Counted from the first letter of the stretch, positions 6,783-15,330 are shown. The stretch: DNA of 64,000 nt from an uncultured Sphingomonadaceae bacterium (GCA_947504025.1 CANNFX010000001.1:719501-783500), one strand, 5' to 3'. The notes: generated from the sequence alone by a model not told the origin. Translations and numbers: made by a program.

Positions 6783-7946
6783 TTAAAACTCATTAAGCCA
6801 AGTATCTAATGCCGCGAGATTTCCAATTCCACGCCTGATCAGCAATTGGACGATATCTTTTCCGCAGATGATAACAATCGGATGCTGATCTTCTTTGATC
6901 TCTTGGTAGGCCTGGAGACCTACAAACGATGTCGTAACCAGTATACCAAACTGACGGTGCCTCAGCCGGGATATCAGACGCGACAACTCCTTTACGCCCA
7001 CAGATTTGCCGGGGGCGTAGCATTTGGCTTCTAGGGCGAAATCAACCAACACCGCAGATGGTCCCTCTCCAATGCGATATCTTCCGGTCGCGTCACGCCC
7101 GCCATCTTTCACCGCTCTCGTCAAATCCATATCGCCGGCAATGGCTGGCAGCATCATCTCGGCGATCCGAGCGGCGCACGCTTCGAATTTGAAAGGGTTG
7201 TCACTGAAGTAGGCGTGAATTTTATCGAGCATCGCAACACCGTTGGTGTCAGTCGGAAGTTGTTCCTCGCGGTTCCGATGCTCGATCGCACGTGGTGCTC
7301 GAAGCGCTTTATAAACCCCGGTCTCAACCCAACCGCTCCAACTTTTTGGACAGGATGGACCGAGCGGATTTCCCGACGCAATCTGTTCAATCCAGGCTTG
7401 GTCAATAACGGGTTCATCGAGGATCGTGAGCTTCGCCCGGTAGTTTTGGAACCGACTGCCATTCCTTAATTTCCATACCGCAACCAAGTCATCGTTTGCG
7501 TCCAGGCTAGAAGCGCCAGGAACTGCCAAGCCAAGAAACATCATGTCCCTCCAGCCGCCAGACCGGGCAAAGATTAGAACTGGCGGAACGCTTCGGCGAC
7601 CCTCACAACCCCCATGCACGTTTTCGAACATGTATTTCAGAAGCAGGTTACCATATCGCGGTGTATCATGAAGCTCATGACCTGGCTTCTTGTTGTCCCC
7701 GAAATAGGTCACTATTCCGGTTTCGCGGTCGATTTCGTCCGGCCAATCAGCATCATTCAGGCTGGTTGTCATGACGACGAGTTTGGGCTTTTCCCGCTTG
7801 CCAATTATGCGGAAACCGCCCTGATTGCTGACGGGAAGAAGAACATGAAGGGGGTCGTCTGAAGAATTCCCGTTTCTGCTGCCTTGATAAAGACAGTCCA
7901 CAAACAGCGGTGAGCCGGTCAGTTGATCGCGTGTCACTACCTTCAA
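6783..7946 (-). CDS. AspBHI/Mrr-like restriction endonuclease
   Basis: A 387-residue protein. The C-terminal half is an Mrr-type PD-(D/E)xK nuclease: GGRDATGRY near residue 283, then FALEAKCY with the E-x-K pair near 305-307, then RQFGILVTTSFVGLQAYQE. The N-terminal half (KVVTRDQLTGSPLFVDCLYQG at the start) and the total length resemble AspBHI of the MspJI group, enzymes that cut near 5-methylcytosine. The start is a TTG overlapping the vsr stop by four bases, so both are one transcript. A methylation-dependent cutter beside a cytosine methyltransferase would be self-damaging, so either the sequence contexts differ or this enzyme is a normal type II nuclease. Nuclease fold is sure; specificity is not. 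Confidence 0.72.
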   Translation of the reverse strand: MKVVTRDQLTGSPLFVDCLYQGSRNGNSSDDPLHVLLPVSNQGGFRIIGKREKPKLVVMTTSLNDADWPDEIDRETGIVTYFGDNKKPGHELHDTPRYGNLLLKYMFENVHGGCEGRRSVPPVLIFARSGGWRDMMFLGLAVPGASSLDANDDLVAVWKLRNGSRFQNYRAKLTILDEPVIDQAWIEQIASGNPLGPSCPKSWSGWVETGVYKALRAPRAIEHRNREEQLPTDTNGVAMLDKIHAYFSDNPFKFEACAARIAEMMLPAIAGDMDLTRAVKDGGRDATGRYRIGEGPSAVLVDFALEAKCYAPGKSVGVKELSRLISRLRHRQFGILVTTSFVGLQAYQEIKEDQHPIVIICGKDIVQLLIRRGIGNLAALDTWLNEF

Positions 7947-8356
7947 TGCCTTTTTTCCCTTGTCGAAGATACTATTTTGGCCGCAACGCGATTCACATCG
8001 TCCCGTACTTCGTGCTCCCAGAACCGCAAAACCTCCCAGCCTTCAATTTCGAGGCGATGAGTGACTTCAATGTCGCGCTGTTTATTCTTGTTTAGTTTGC
8101 TATTCCAGAATTCTACATTGGTTTTAGGCATCGCACCATGTTCGGGACAGCAATGCCAAAAGCACCCATCAACAAACACCGCAGTCCTAAACTTGATGAA
8201 AACGATATCCGGCTTTCCAACCAATGGATAATGAACTCGGAACCTAAACCCCCTGTGCCAGAGATTGGATCGAAGCATGATCTCGGGTTTGGTGTTTTTC
8301 GCGCGAATTTGCGACATGCAGAATGAACGCTGTGAAGGTGTGAGCACGTCTGACAT
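7943..8356 (-). CDS. vsr: Very-short-patch repair endonuclease
   Basis: A 137-residue protein with all Vsr landmarks: MSQIRAKNTKPEIMLRS at the start, PLVGKPDIVF, the metal and zinc region AVFVDGCFWHCC, and EIEGWEVLRFWEHEV near the end. Vsr nicks T:G mismatches that arise when 5-methylcytosine deaminates, limiting mutation at sites methylated by a partner C5 methyltransferase. That partner is the divergent gene starting at 8440, 83 bases away. The stop overlaps the start of the endonuclease gene by four bases. Confidence 0.92.
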   Translation of the reverse strand: MSDVLTPSQRSFCMSQIRAKNTKPEIMLRSNLWHRGFRFRVHYPLVGKPDIVFIKFRTAVFVDGCFWHCCPEHGAMPKTNVEFWNSKLNKNKQRDIEVTHRLEIEGWEVLRFWEHEVRDDVNRVAAKIVSSTREKRH

Positions 8357-8439
8357 TTCTTGACCGTAGCTTCATTTTGTGCCTGGCGCAGCATCTGATA
8401 ACCTGGTAGCGCCCCTTTTGAACAATTAGGGGTGTCAAG

Positions 8440-9384
8440 TTGAAAGTGCTGGATCTTTTCTGTGGAGGCGGTGGCAGCAGTTTCGGTGCGCGTGCTGCTG
8501 GTGCAGAAATCGTCTGCGGTATCGATATGTGGGATGTCGCCACAAAGACATTTGGCAGTAACTTTCCTAATGCGGTCGTGAAAACCAGCAAACTTGAGGA
8601 TATTGATCCCAATCAGCTTCGTGATGAGATAGGCGATATCGACACGCTCATGGCGTCCCCTGAGTGCACCAATCACACTTGCGCGAAGGGGTCTGCGCCC
8701 CGATCTGAGGAAAGCCGGGCAACTGCTCTGCAAACAATTCGCTTCGCTAAAGCGTTCAAACCCAAACGGATCATTATGGAAAATGTGGTCCATATGCGTC
8801 CATGGTCACGATATGGCGAAATGAAAGAGGCGCTATCTGATTTGGGTTATCAGGTGGATGAGTTTGTGCTCGATGCCGCTGACTTTGGCGTCGCTCAAAA
8901 TCGCCGCCGGTTGTTCGTGGTCTGCAGTTCTGATGGCTTCGTATCTCCCCCCAAGCGTTCCCGACGTGCGAAACAAAAAATCGTCTCGCAAATTCTGGAC
9001 GATCCTGGGACTTGGAAGACATCGCCGTTATTCACAGAGAGGCGAGCCCAGGCGACCTTGGAAAGGGCCAAACGCGGCTTCAATGAAGTCGGCAAAAACA
9101 CTCCCTTCCTGATAGTCTATTATGGATCTGATGGAGCTGGTGGTTGGCAGGGCGTAGATCGCCCGCTTCGCACGATAACTACGGTTGATCGCTTCGCTTT
9201 GGTGGAGCCATCACCTGACGGCCACAGAATGAGGATGCTTCAAGTGCCGGAACTCACCCGCGCGATGGGCTTCACAAAGCGCTACAAACTACCATTCGGG
9301 ACGAGGCGTCAAAAGGTGCACATGCTCGGCAACGGCGTCTGCCCACCTGTTATGAAGCACATCGTCTCGTCGCTCGACACCTAA
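8440..9384 (+). CDS. DNA (cytosine-5) methyltransferase
   Basis: A 314-residue C5 methyltransferase starting at TTG 8440 with AGGGG seven bases upstream. Motif I is LDLFCGGGGSSFG (residues 4-16). The catalytic cysteine is in ASPEC (Cys76), so motif IV has Pro-Glu-Cys rather than the common Pro-Pro-Cys. Motif VI is ENV (114-116), motif VIII QNRRRLF (153-159), and motif X is near LGNGVCPPV at the end. The target recognition region between about 175 and 250 is short. It should protect DNA from a cognate endonuclease. Divergent vsr and the nuclease gene lie to the left, the receiver/kinase pair to the right, ending two bases from its stop. Confidence 0.9.
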   Translation: MKVLDLFCGGGGSSFGARAAGAEIVCGIDMWDVATKTFGSNFPNAVVKTSKLEDIDPNQLRDEIGDIDTLMASPECTNHTCAKGSAPRSEESRATALQTIRFAKAFKPKRIIMENVVHMRPWSRYGEMKEALSDLGYQVDEFVLDAADFGVAQNRRRLFVVCSSDGFVSPPKRSRRAKQKIVSQILDDPGTWKTSPLFTERRAQATLERAKRGFNEVGKNTPFLIVYYGSDGAGGWQGVDRPLRTITTVDRFALVEPSPDGHRMRMLQVPELTRAMGFTKRYKLPFGTRRQKVHMLGNGVCPPVMKHIVSSLDT

Positions 9385-9385
9385 G

Positions 9386-10663
9386 TCAGCAAATATCAAT
9401 AGTACCAGGGCGGGACGCGTGAGAGTGAACCGCGACTATTAGGCTTTCGAGCAAAGAGGTTCGCAACCGAAAAGTTGGCCTAAACCCGCCAACTTCTGAA
9501 GCGTTCAGCCCTAATACAAAGTTTGAATGTGCATAAATTTTCGCCACGCTCTCGCCAAATTGAAATTCTCGACTGACCCATGCACTTGGTCGGCGGGAGT
9601 CATTGGTTTTCGTCGGTATGTTTGCTGCGAGTACGAACGGAAGCAACCCAGCTTTACCTTGTGCTTCATCACATGCGGCGCGAATCTGTATGAGGTGCCA
9701 GCTGGCATCGTTTTTCGCATCAGCCACACGGGTGCCTTTGAAGCCGAAAGCCTTCAAAACGTCTTCTTGCGAATAGCCGAACTTATCGCTGAACCATTGC
9801 TCTGTATTCCATGCCGCGAGCAAGGGCGAGGCCGAGCCGCGCTGAAGGGGAGAAAGTCCATGGATAAAGTCCAGATGGACAAGTGTATTTAGTCGGGCAG
9901 TGGGGACGGCTTGGTTCTGATTGTCAAATTCGACCGCGCTATCCCAGACTTCTTTTGGAAATTTTGTTCGTTCAATACGGTCAGAAAGCATGGGAGCTAA
10001 CGCCTCATTAACGGCCATTCCAGGGTACGCTCTTGCCTGATGGTCTCCGGCGGAACCGACAGCTAATTTCCCAAAAGTTTGGCGCAGTCCCTCCGGACGA
10101 ACGCTGTTATCGTCGTCGAAAGGTTCCCAAAGCGAAGCGGCCAAGTCCGCGGCAGCATTGGCTACTGTCGTCTCCCACCAAAGCAAAGCGGTGACACCAG
10201 ACCATTTCCCCAAAGATTCTTGAATCTTCCCAATTAAGTCGCCCTCGGCGATCAGGTTTCCATCCTTTGGGTCTATAAATTCATTCTTGTCGAAGCAAAC
10301 GAACTCGATTGGTCGCTGACCCGGCTGCAAGTTGTCCAAATAGCCTTGCAGTTCATCGACTTTTTCAGGGTTCTCCGTCCATATTACCAGCACGTAGGGG
10401 CCATGATTTTCTTTGAGGCCTTCCGAAAGCATACTCACGATATTTGCAAGTTGCTGCTTTGTATCACCTGTCAAACTATCAGACAGAAGATATAAGTCGC
10501 AGAAGATAACCCGAGCATTCCTGAGCTGGTTTTTTGATGGTCCTTGATCTTCGAAATGAAAGGGCAAACAGGCGGAGTCCAACTTTCCCAGTGCTTTGGC
10601 TAAGCCATGTAGGTGATGCATCTTGTCGTCGATGAGGACGATGCGCGGAGACTGACCAATCAT
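9386..10663 (-). CDS. Receiver-like protein partnered with the ATPase/kinase
   Basis: A 425-residue protein. The first 130 residues resemble a response-regulator receiver domain: IVLIDDK with an acidic pair (Asp12, Asp13), then VIFCDLYL with a likely phospho-acceptor Asp56, then YVLVIWTE where receivers carry the switch Thr/Ser strand. The remaining 290 residues match no effector I know: no HTH, no nuclease motif, rich in Trp and Phe. The start overlaps the stop of the ATPase/kinase gene in an ATGA, so the two are translationally coupled. Its 3' end is two bases from the methyltransferase stop (convergent). Receiver fold is likely; the output is unknown. Confidence 0.6.
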   Translation of the reverse strand: MIGQSPRIVLIDDKMHHLHGLAKALGKLDSACLPFHFEDQGPSKNQLRNARVIFCDLYLLSDSLTGDTKQQLANIVSMLSEGLKENHGPYVLVIWTENPEKVDELQGYLDNLQPGQRPIEFVCFDKNEFIDPKDGNLIAEGDLIGKIQESLGKWSGVTALLWWETTVANAAADLAASLWEPFDDDNSVRPEGLRQTFGKLAVGSAGDHQARAYPGMAVNEALAPMLSDRIERTKFPKEVWDSAVEFDNQNQAVPTARLNTLVHLDFIHGLSPLQRGSASPLLAAWNTEQWFSDKFGYSQEDVLKAFGFKGTRVADAKNDASWHLIQIRAACDEAQGKAGLLPFVLAANIPTKTNDSRRPSAWVSREFQFGESVAKIYAHSNFVLGLNASEVGGFRPTFRLRTSLLESLIVAVHSHASRPGTIDIC

Positions 10664-12792
10664 TTTTCTGGGAACACCAATGCCATCACCGATCCGTCGA
10701 ATTCTTCCGGAATGTCCACATCTCCCGGCTCTGGAAAGACCAGATACCCGCCAGTAAGCTGCATAACCATGTTCACGTAATAAAGCCCCAAACCCATTCC
10801 TTCCGGTCGCCGTGTGAAGAATGGCTCGGTCAATGTATCCGGATCATCCTGGAACCCGGGTCCGGTGTCAGCGATCACCAGCGCCGGTCCCTTTTCATAA
10901 TCGTCGCTGCGACCAATATAAATTTTCCGCGGGGTTTCCTCGGCATCTGGAGCACGTGCCGGCCATCGCGCCCGAAGCCAGTAGAATGAATTGTCGAGCA
11001 AGTTTGTTAGCGCACCGACAAGCAACCGAGTGTTCACCTTGACCTGAAAATCCTCCTGTTCCTCGTGGAGTATTGGGGAAACCAAGGCAACGCGATGTTT
11101 TTTGAATCTGATCATACTCGCCAGCCGAGCTTTTGAAACCATATCTCTGGCACTGACATTTGTCCGATCGTTCTGACGCAAGAGGCCGGAAATACCGTTG
11201 AGAAGTTGAACCAGTTCTTTCGTATCCTCCAGGATTTCGTCCAAGCTAGCACCGGCAGCAACGCGTCGGTGTAGGATATTCACGCCGTGCTGGACCTCAT
11301 GAAAGACCGTCGCCAATCCCAGTCCCGACAACCCTGCCTGGAGCATTGTTTCCCTGAGCTCGCCATAATTTTTCTCGAGCTTTGCGATGCTCGGCTCCAG
11401 GACTTCATCAACTTTATGGCGCTTCGCCAACCGCCTCAGGTTAGCAATGGGGTCTGTGATCTTGTCAGCTTCAATCTGCTTCGGATCACGTGTTGCCTTT
11501 CGTATCGCATCCTTGTCGATCTTGCGTTCGGTTTCGAGAACACGAATTGCACCAACCACCATAGCCCGAAGGCGTTTGTACGCATCGTTTTCAACAAATC
11601 CCTCCCGGTTGGTTTTCTCCGTAAGTTCACTACTCGGCTGCATTTGAATTTGCACAGAGCCGAGCATTATATTGCGGCTTATGCGGACGGTTGGGGTTTG
11701 AAACCTTGCGTGATCAAGACCGAGCCAGTCGTCGTCCTCCTCGCCGTAATTGTAGACGCGGACCCCGTCCCGATAGACCCGTACACCACCATTCTCGTTG
11801 AGGAAACGAGTAAGCAACTGCTGCTCGGTCAGCGCGCCCAGCACCTTTTTGTCACGGTCGTAGACGTAGAATTCGCCCCGGATAGGTCCTATCCCGGTAA
11901 TTGTGTCCTTATCCGCAACTATCGTATCCTTTGATTTCGCATCTTCATCCAAAAGCTGTTTCGGTAATAGCAGCGGTTCATTTGGCGAAGACTCTTTCTC
12001 TCGGCCTGCGACTTTCTTTGACAAATGCGGTGGAGGCTGGAATCGATAACTCCAACTAAAGTCGTCTCCATCAAATTCGAACGAAAACTTCCATATCGCC
12101 CGATCCATCATGGTCGCTGCGTCGGGAATGCCTTCCAACTCACTTTCACGGCCAGGGACTCTGAAGTCGATCTCGAATTCATCAGGCCCCTCGAAGGGCG
12201 AACAAATCGATGTGATGTCACGATTGAGGCGTCGAAGATCACCGCGTGACCAAATGACGTCCCTCAAACTCGAGACTACGATTTTCGTGCCGGTCTTGTC
12301 ACCGATAAAGATTTTTGGATCTCGCTCGATAATCTTAACCCGAGCATCTTCAAGAAACTTGTTTTTGAGGATTGCAGGCCAGTCGAGCCTTACGAAGACC
12401 TCTTTCTTACCTTCAGCGCGAGTTGTAAGCTCGACGATATTTCCAAGCCGATGGACTGCGAACCTGCCCACACCTTTGTCACCCATTGGAAGGCGCCCGA
12501 GTTTGCTTCGACGGTTTTCGCTTTTTTGGTCTTTCCGATGTTCGTGGCCAGGCACAAACCAAATGTCGCGGATAATCTCCAGCGACATGCCCTCACCATT
12601 ATCTTCTACAGTTATGGTGGGTTCTGTTGTGCCAAGCCCTTCCAGGGCAACTTCGACATTAGTTGCATCGGCATCGTAAGCGTTTTTAACCAGTTCAAAT
12701 ACTGCCAACCGTGGACTACGGATGAGCTGGTCGCCCAACAGCTGCAACATCCTGGCCCTAGGGCGGAAAGTGAATGACTCAGGTTCTGTCAT
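10660..12792 (-). CDS. Dual GHKL ATPase / histidine-kinase-like protein
   Basis: A 710-residue cytoplasmic protein with two GHKL ATPase modules. The N-terminal one is Hsp90/MutL-like: VFELVKNAYDADATNV (about 33-48), DNGEGM, then GDKGVGRFAVHRLG. Around residue 495 there is a kinase-type H-box, TVFHEVQHGVNIL. The C-terminal module has LTNLLDNSFYWL (about 594), DTGPGF, the F-box TEPFFTRR and GMGLGLYYVNMV (about 664). There are no membrane segments. GHKL/MutL-like ATPases linked to Dcm, Vsr and restriction genes are known from bacterial defence loci. A downstream receiver gene overlaps by four bases, suggesting a soluble two-component-like module. The gene starts 180 bases from tRNA-Lys. What it senses is unknown. 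Confidence 0.75.
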   Translation of the reverse strand: MTEPESFTFRPRARMLQLLGDQLIRSPRLAVFELVKNAYDADATNVEVALEGLGTTEPTITVEDNGEGMSLEIIRDIWFVPGHEHRKDQKSENRRSKLGRLPMGDKGVGRFAVHRLGNIVELTTRAEGKKEVFVRLDWPAILKNKFLEDARVKIIERDPKIFIGDKTGTKIVVSSLRDVIWSRGDLRRLNRDITSICSPFEGPDEFEIDFRVPGRESELEGIPDAATMMDRAIWKFSFEFDGDDFSWSYRFQPPPHLSKKVAGREKESSPNEPLLLPKQLLDEDAKSKDTIVADKDTITGIGPIRGEFYVYDRDKKVLGALTEQQLLTRFLNENGGVRVYRDGVRVYNYGEEDDDWLGLDHARFQTPTVRISRNIMLGSVQIQMQPSSELTEKTNREGFVENDAYKRLRAMVVGAIRVLETERKIDKDAIRKATRDPKQIEADKITDPIANLRRLAKRHKVDEVLEPSIAKLEKNYGELRETMLQAGLSGLGLATVFHEVQHGVNILHRRVAAGASLDEILEDTKELVQLLNGISGLLRQNDRTNVSARDMVSKARLASMIRFKKHRVALVSPILHEEQEDFQVKVNTRLLVGALTNLLDNSFYWLRARWPARAPDAEETPRKIYIGRSDDYEKGPALVIADTGPGFQDDPDTLTEPFFTRRPEGMGLGLYYVNMVMQLTGGYLVFPEPGDVDIPEEFDGSVMALVFPEK

Positions 12793-12970
12793 ATTCTCAC
12801 ATTACTATCCAATATGCGCTAATTTAACGATTACTCGTAAAGAGATCGTCTCGAATTACCAGCGCGACATGGAAAGCCGGGAACGTAGGCAGCCCTGATG
12901 CCCCACTGGTGCCCCAGCGGACCTCCACGGCATCTCACACCGCCCCGGCATCCATAAATCATTGAAAAGG

Positions 12971-13046
12971 TGGTGAGCCCTGCTGGGTTCGAACCAGCGA
13001 CCTACTGATTAAAAGTCAGTTGCTCTACCGACTGAGCTAAGGGCCC
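12971..13046 (-). tRNA. tRNA-Lys (anticodon TTT)
   Basis: A 76-base cloverleaf with encoded CCA. The acceptor arms are GGGCCCT/AGGGCTC with one G-U pair. The anticodon loop CTTTTAA sits on the stem CTGA/TCAG, giving anticodon TTT. The T-loop is GGTTCGAACC. The 3' end faces the island on its left, as expected for an integration target kept intact by the inserted element. Confidence 0.95.
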
Positions 13047-13074
13047 CCAAGATGTCAGTTGACGGGGTGAACGT

Positions 13075-13581
13075 TTAACGTCCGGGCGCTCCACTAGGCA
13101 GGGCGCGCGGCCGGGTCAAGCGCGTGTGTTGCTGTAAATTCGTAAGGCCTGTTAATGGATCCCGCCAATTGGGGGCTATTGCGGCGGCCGGTCCGGTTAC
13201 AAAGGGACGCGTTCGGTAGAACGGGTGGGGAATTGTAAGCGTATCACTGCCCCACGCACCGCCGCTCCAAAGCACGATATCGAGATCGAGCACACGGGCA
13301 CTCCAGCGCTGACCGCGGCGATCCCCAAATCCCCGTTCAATCTGCTTGAGCAAGGCCAGTAGAGATTCAGGCTCAAGTTCGGTTTCTGCCACTATGGCTG
13401 CATTGGCATATCGCCGAATCGAAGGGCCAAGCGGCTCGCTTGCAATAATCGGCGACTTTGCGAGCAGCTTCAGCCCGGTACCCTCAAGTTCAATCATTGC
13501 GGCACGCAGCACCCGCACGGGAGGGCCATGCCGCACATGCCGCTTATTCGACCCTAGCGCGACGAGATATTGCTGCGTCAG
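13075..13581 (-). CDS. folK: HPPK, folate pathway pyrophosphokinase
   Basis: 2-Amino-4-hydroxy-6-hydroxymethyldihydropteridine pyrophosphokinase, which transfers pyrophosphate from ATP in folate synthesis. The signature RWSARVLDLDIVLW is plain, as are IPHPFYRTRPFV and the N-terminal LVALGSN. The only standard start in this frame, GTG at 13536, would cut off the LVALGSN strand that the family needs. Upstream, before an in-frame stop at 13627, I find only CTG (13581, 13587) or ATC (13584) as possible starts, with GAGGA suitably placed. The start given (CTG at 13581) is therefore provisional. It nearly abuts the amidase gene stop at 13584. Confidence 0.82.
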   Translation of the reverse strand: MTQQYLVALGSNKRHVRHGPPVRVLRAAMIELEGTGLKLLAKSPIIASEPLGPSIRRYANAAIVAETELEPESLLALLKQIERGFGDRRGQRWSARVLDLDIVLWSGGAWGSDTLTIPHPFYRTRPFVTGPAAAIAPNWRDPLTGLTNLQQHTRLTRPRALPSGAPGR

Positions 13582-13583
13582 GA

Positions 13584-14450
13584 TCAGATATCCTCGGAAA
13601 GGCGACCATAGAGCTGCGGGCGGCGATCACGGAAGAAGCCCATACCGGCACGATGTTTGGCCGCCTGCTCCAGATCGAGTGTTGCTGAAATGACCCCGCT
13701 TTCCTCCGCACCGAATTCGGCGAGACAATCACCCCATTCGTCGCTGATGAAACTGTGACCATAGAAGCTCTGCGCGCGACCCTCTGGTCCCTCGTGACCG
13801 ATTCGGTTCGCTGCTACCACCGGCATGCAATTGCTGACCGCATGACCAATCATAGCGCGCCGCCACATTCGGCTAGTATCCAGATCTACATCGTAAGGTT
13901 CTGAACCGATAGCGGTGGGATAGAGCAATACCTCCGCCCCCATCAGCGCCATGGCTCGCGCGCATTCGGGATACCATTGATCCCAGCAAATTCCGACACC
14001 TATGCGGACACCGAAAACATCCCACACTTTGAAGCCACCATTTCCCGGGCGGAAATAGAATTTTTCTTCGTAGCCTGGCCCATCTGGAATGTGGCTCTTG
14101 CGATACGTCCCCATGATCTGGCCATCGGTATCAAGCATCGCAATCGTGTTGTAATAATGGTGCCCATCACGCTCGAAGAAGCTGACCGGGATAGCAACGC
14201 CCAACTTTGCGGCCAGTGCCTGCATTGCAATGACTGATGGATGCTCCGCTGTTGGACGAGCGAGCGCAAACAGCGCCTCGTCCTCCTCGCGGCAAAAATA
14301 GGGGCCGGAGAACAGTTCGGGCGGCAGAACTACCTGCGCGCCCTGTCCTGCGGCCTGCTCCACCAGGGCGGAAACAGCAGCGATATTGGTCTGCTCGTCC
14401 TCCGCACCCAGCGCGAGCTGAAGCGCGGCTACGTTTAGCGCGCGCGCCAT
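13584..14450 (-). CDS. aguB: N-carbamoylputrescine amidase
   Basis: A 288-residue nitrilase-superfamily hydrolase. The catalytic triad is visible as Glu45 in LPPELFSGPYF, Lys in YRKSHIPDGPGYEEKFYF (near 118) and Cys in GICWDQWYPE (near 154). The SHIPDGPGY and WDQWYPE segments are characteristic of N-carbamoylputrescine amidase, which makes putrescine from the agmatine route. Length matches the family. It ends a few bases before folK and is preceded four bases away by the methyltransferase-like gene, so the three probably share a transcript. No agmatine deiminase gene is in the window. Confidence 0.85.
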   Translation of the reverse strand: MARALNVAALQLALGAEDEQTNIAAVSALVEQAAGQGAQVVLPPELFSGPYFCREEDEALFALARPTAEHPSVIAMQALAAKLGVAIPVSFFERDGHHYYNTIAMLDTDGQIMGTYRKSHIPDGPGYEEKFYFRPGNGGFKVWDVFGVRIGVGICWDQWYPECARAMALMGAEVLLYPTAIGSEPYDVDLDTSRMWRRAMIGHAVSNCMPVVAANRIGHEGPEGRAQSFYGHSFISDEWGDCLAEFGAEESGVISATLDLEQAAKHRAGMGFFRDRRPQLYGRLSEDI

Positions 14451-14453
14451 GAA

Positions 14454-15275
14454 TTACGGGCGCTTGCGGAAGAGCAAGGTCATTCGATCACTCTCGCCCA
14501 AGTCCTTCAAAGCTTCGTTCTTGCTGCCCCAGATAGGCGGCATTTCCCATACACCGCGCGGGTGATCGGCTGTGTCCTTGGCGTTGGCGTTGATTTCGCT
14601 AGTTGCGACCAGATCAAAGCCGTGTGCCTCAACCATTGCGATCACATCCTGCTGACGCAGATAGCCTTTACCGCCATCGGTATATTCAGCCGAAGCCCAT
14701 GGCTTAGCACGGTGCTGGACAATGCCGAGCATACCGTCGTCCTTGAGCAACGCGCGCGCACCCTTCAGCGTGGAGTGGACCAATTCAAACCGGTGCAGAT
14801 TGTGCATTTCACGGAAGATCAGCACGCGGTCGACGGTGCCTGCGTCATCTTCACCCAACTCGTCGATGTTAACGCCCACTGCCTTCGCACCATCAACATT
14901 CCAACCAGCCAACGCCTGTGAAAACTTCGCGGCATATTCGCCCCAACGTTCAGCGAGGCCCGGATTGTTTGATCGGCTCATATCGGGGCTTAGACCGATA
15001 TATGTGCCTCCAGCGCCGAGATAAGGGATCAACACTCGCGAGTACCAGCCGCCACCTGGGACCACGTCGGCCACAGTCATGCCCGGCTTCACCTTGAAGA
15101 AGTTCAACGTCTCGGTCGGATTGCGATATTGGTCGCGGGCACGGTCACCGTCGCGCGCTTCCCCTGAAAGGGCAGCGGCAAGTTCCTGAGCCGCACCGTA
15201 GTGGTCAGCGGCGAGCGGGGCTGTCATCAGCATGGCCGGGATTACGGCAGCGGCTAGCAATATCTTGCGCATCAT
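14454..15275 (-). CDS. Exported SAM-dependent methyltransferase-like protein
   Basis: A 273-residue protein with an N-terminal signal peptide (ILLAAAVIPAMLMTAPLAAD, likely cut after the alanines). The class I methyltransferase fold follows: GMTVADVVPGGGWYSRVL as motif I, then GLSPDM, then VDRVLIFREMHNL. The N-terminal RDQYRNPTETLNFF segment is usual for this predicted periplasmic methyltransferase group. AAAGGA precedes the double ATG start. The substrate is unknown, and periplasmic location makes SAM use puzzling. It probably leads the transcript into aguB and folK. Confidence 0.75.
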   Translation of the reverse strand: MMRKILLAAAVIPAMLMTAPLAADHYGAAQELAAALSGEARDGDRARDQYRNPTETLNFFKVKPGMTVADVVPGGGWYSRVLIPYLGAGGTYIGLSPDMSRSNNPGLAERWGEYAAKFSQALAGWNVDGAKAVGVNIDELGEDDAGTVDRVLIFREMHNLHRFELVHSTLKGARALLKDDGMLGIVQHRAKPWASAEYTDGGKGYLRQQDVIAMVEAHGFDLVATSEINANAKDTADHPRGVWEMPPIWGSKNEALKDLGESDRMTLLFRKRP

Positions 15276-15330
15276 TATGTCCTTTAAAAATTATGAGACG
15301 TTCTGATGGGTGTTTTAGACGCCCCCCTTT

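Larger units (their letters stand above)
1..12970. mobile_element. Integrated island abutting tRNA-Lys (right part only)
   Basis: The segment holds an AlpA-type regulator, a primase/helicase, many short unknown genes and a restriction-type cluster, and it stops exactly at the 3' end of a complete tRNA-Lys gene, a classic integration site. No integrase is visible, so the left end and the recombinase probably lie before position 1. I could not find a second copy of the tRNA 3' end inside the window. The element type (satellite-like or integrative island) is inference. Confidence 0.6.

Noticed and set aside
8113..8793. Open frame on the minus strand across the vsr and methyltransferase genes
   Set aside because: It runs antisense to the methyltransferase and overlaps vsr in another frame, with no domain and poor start context.
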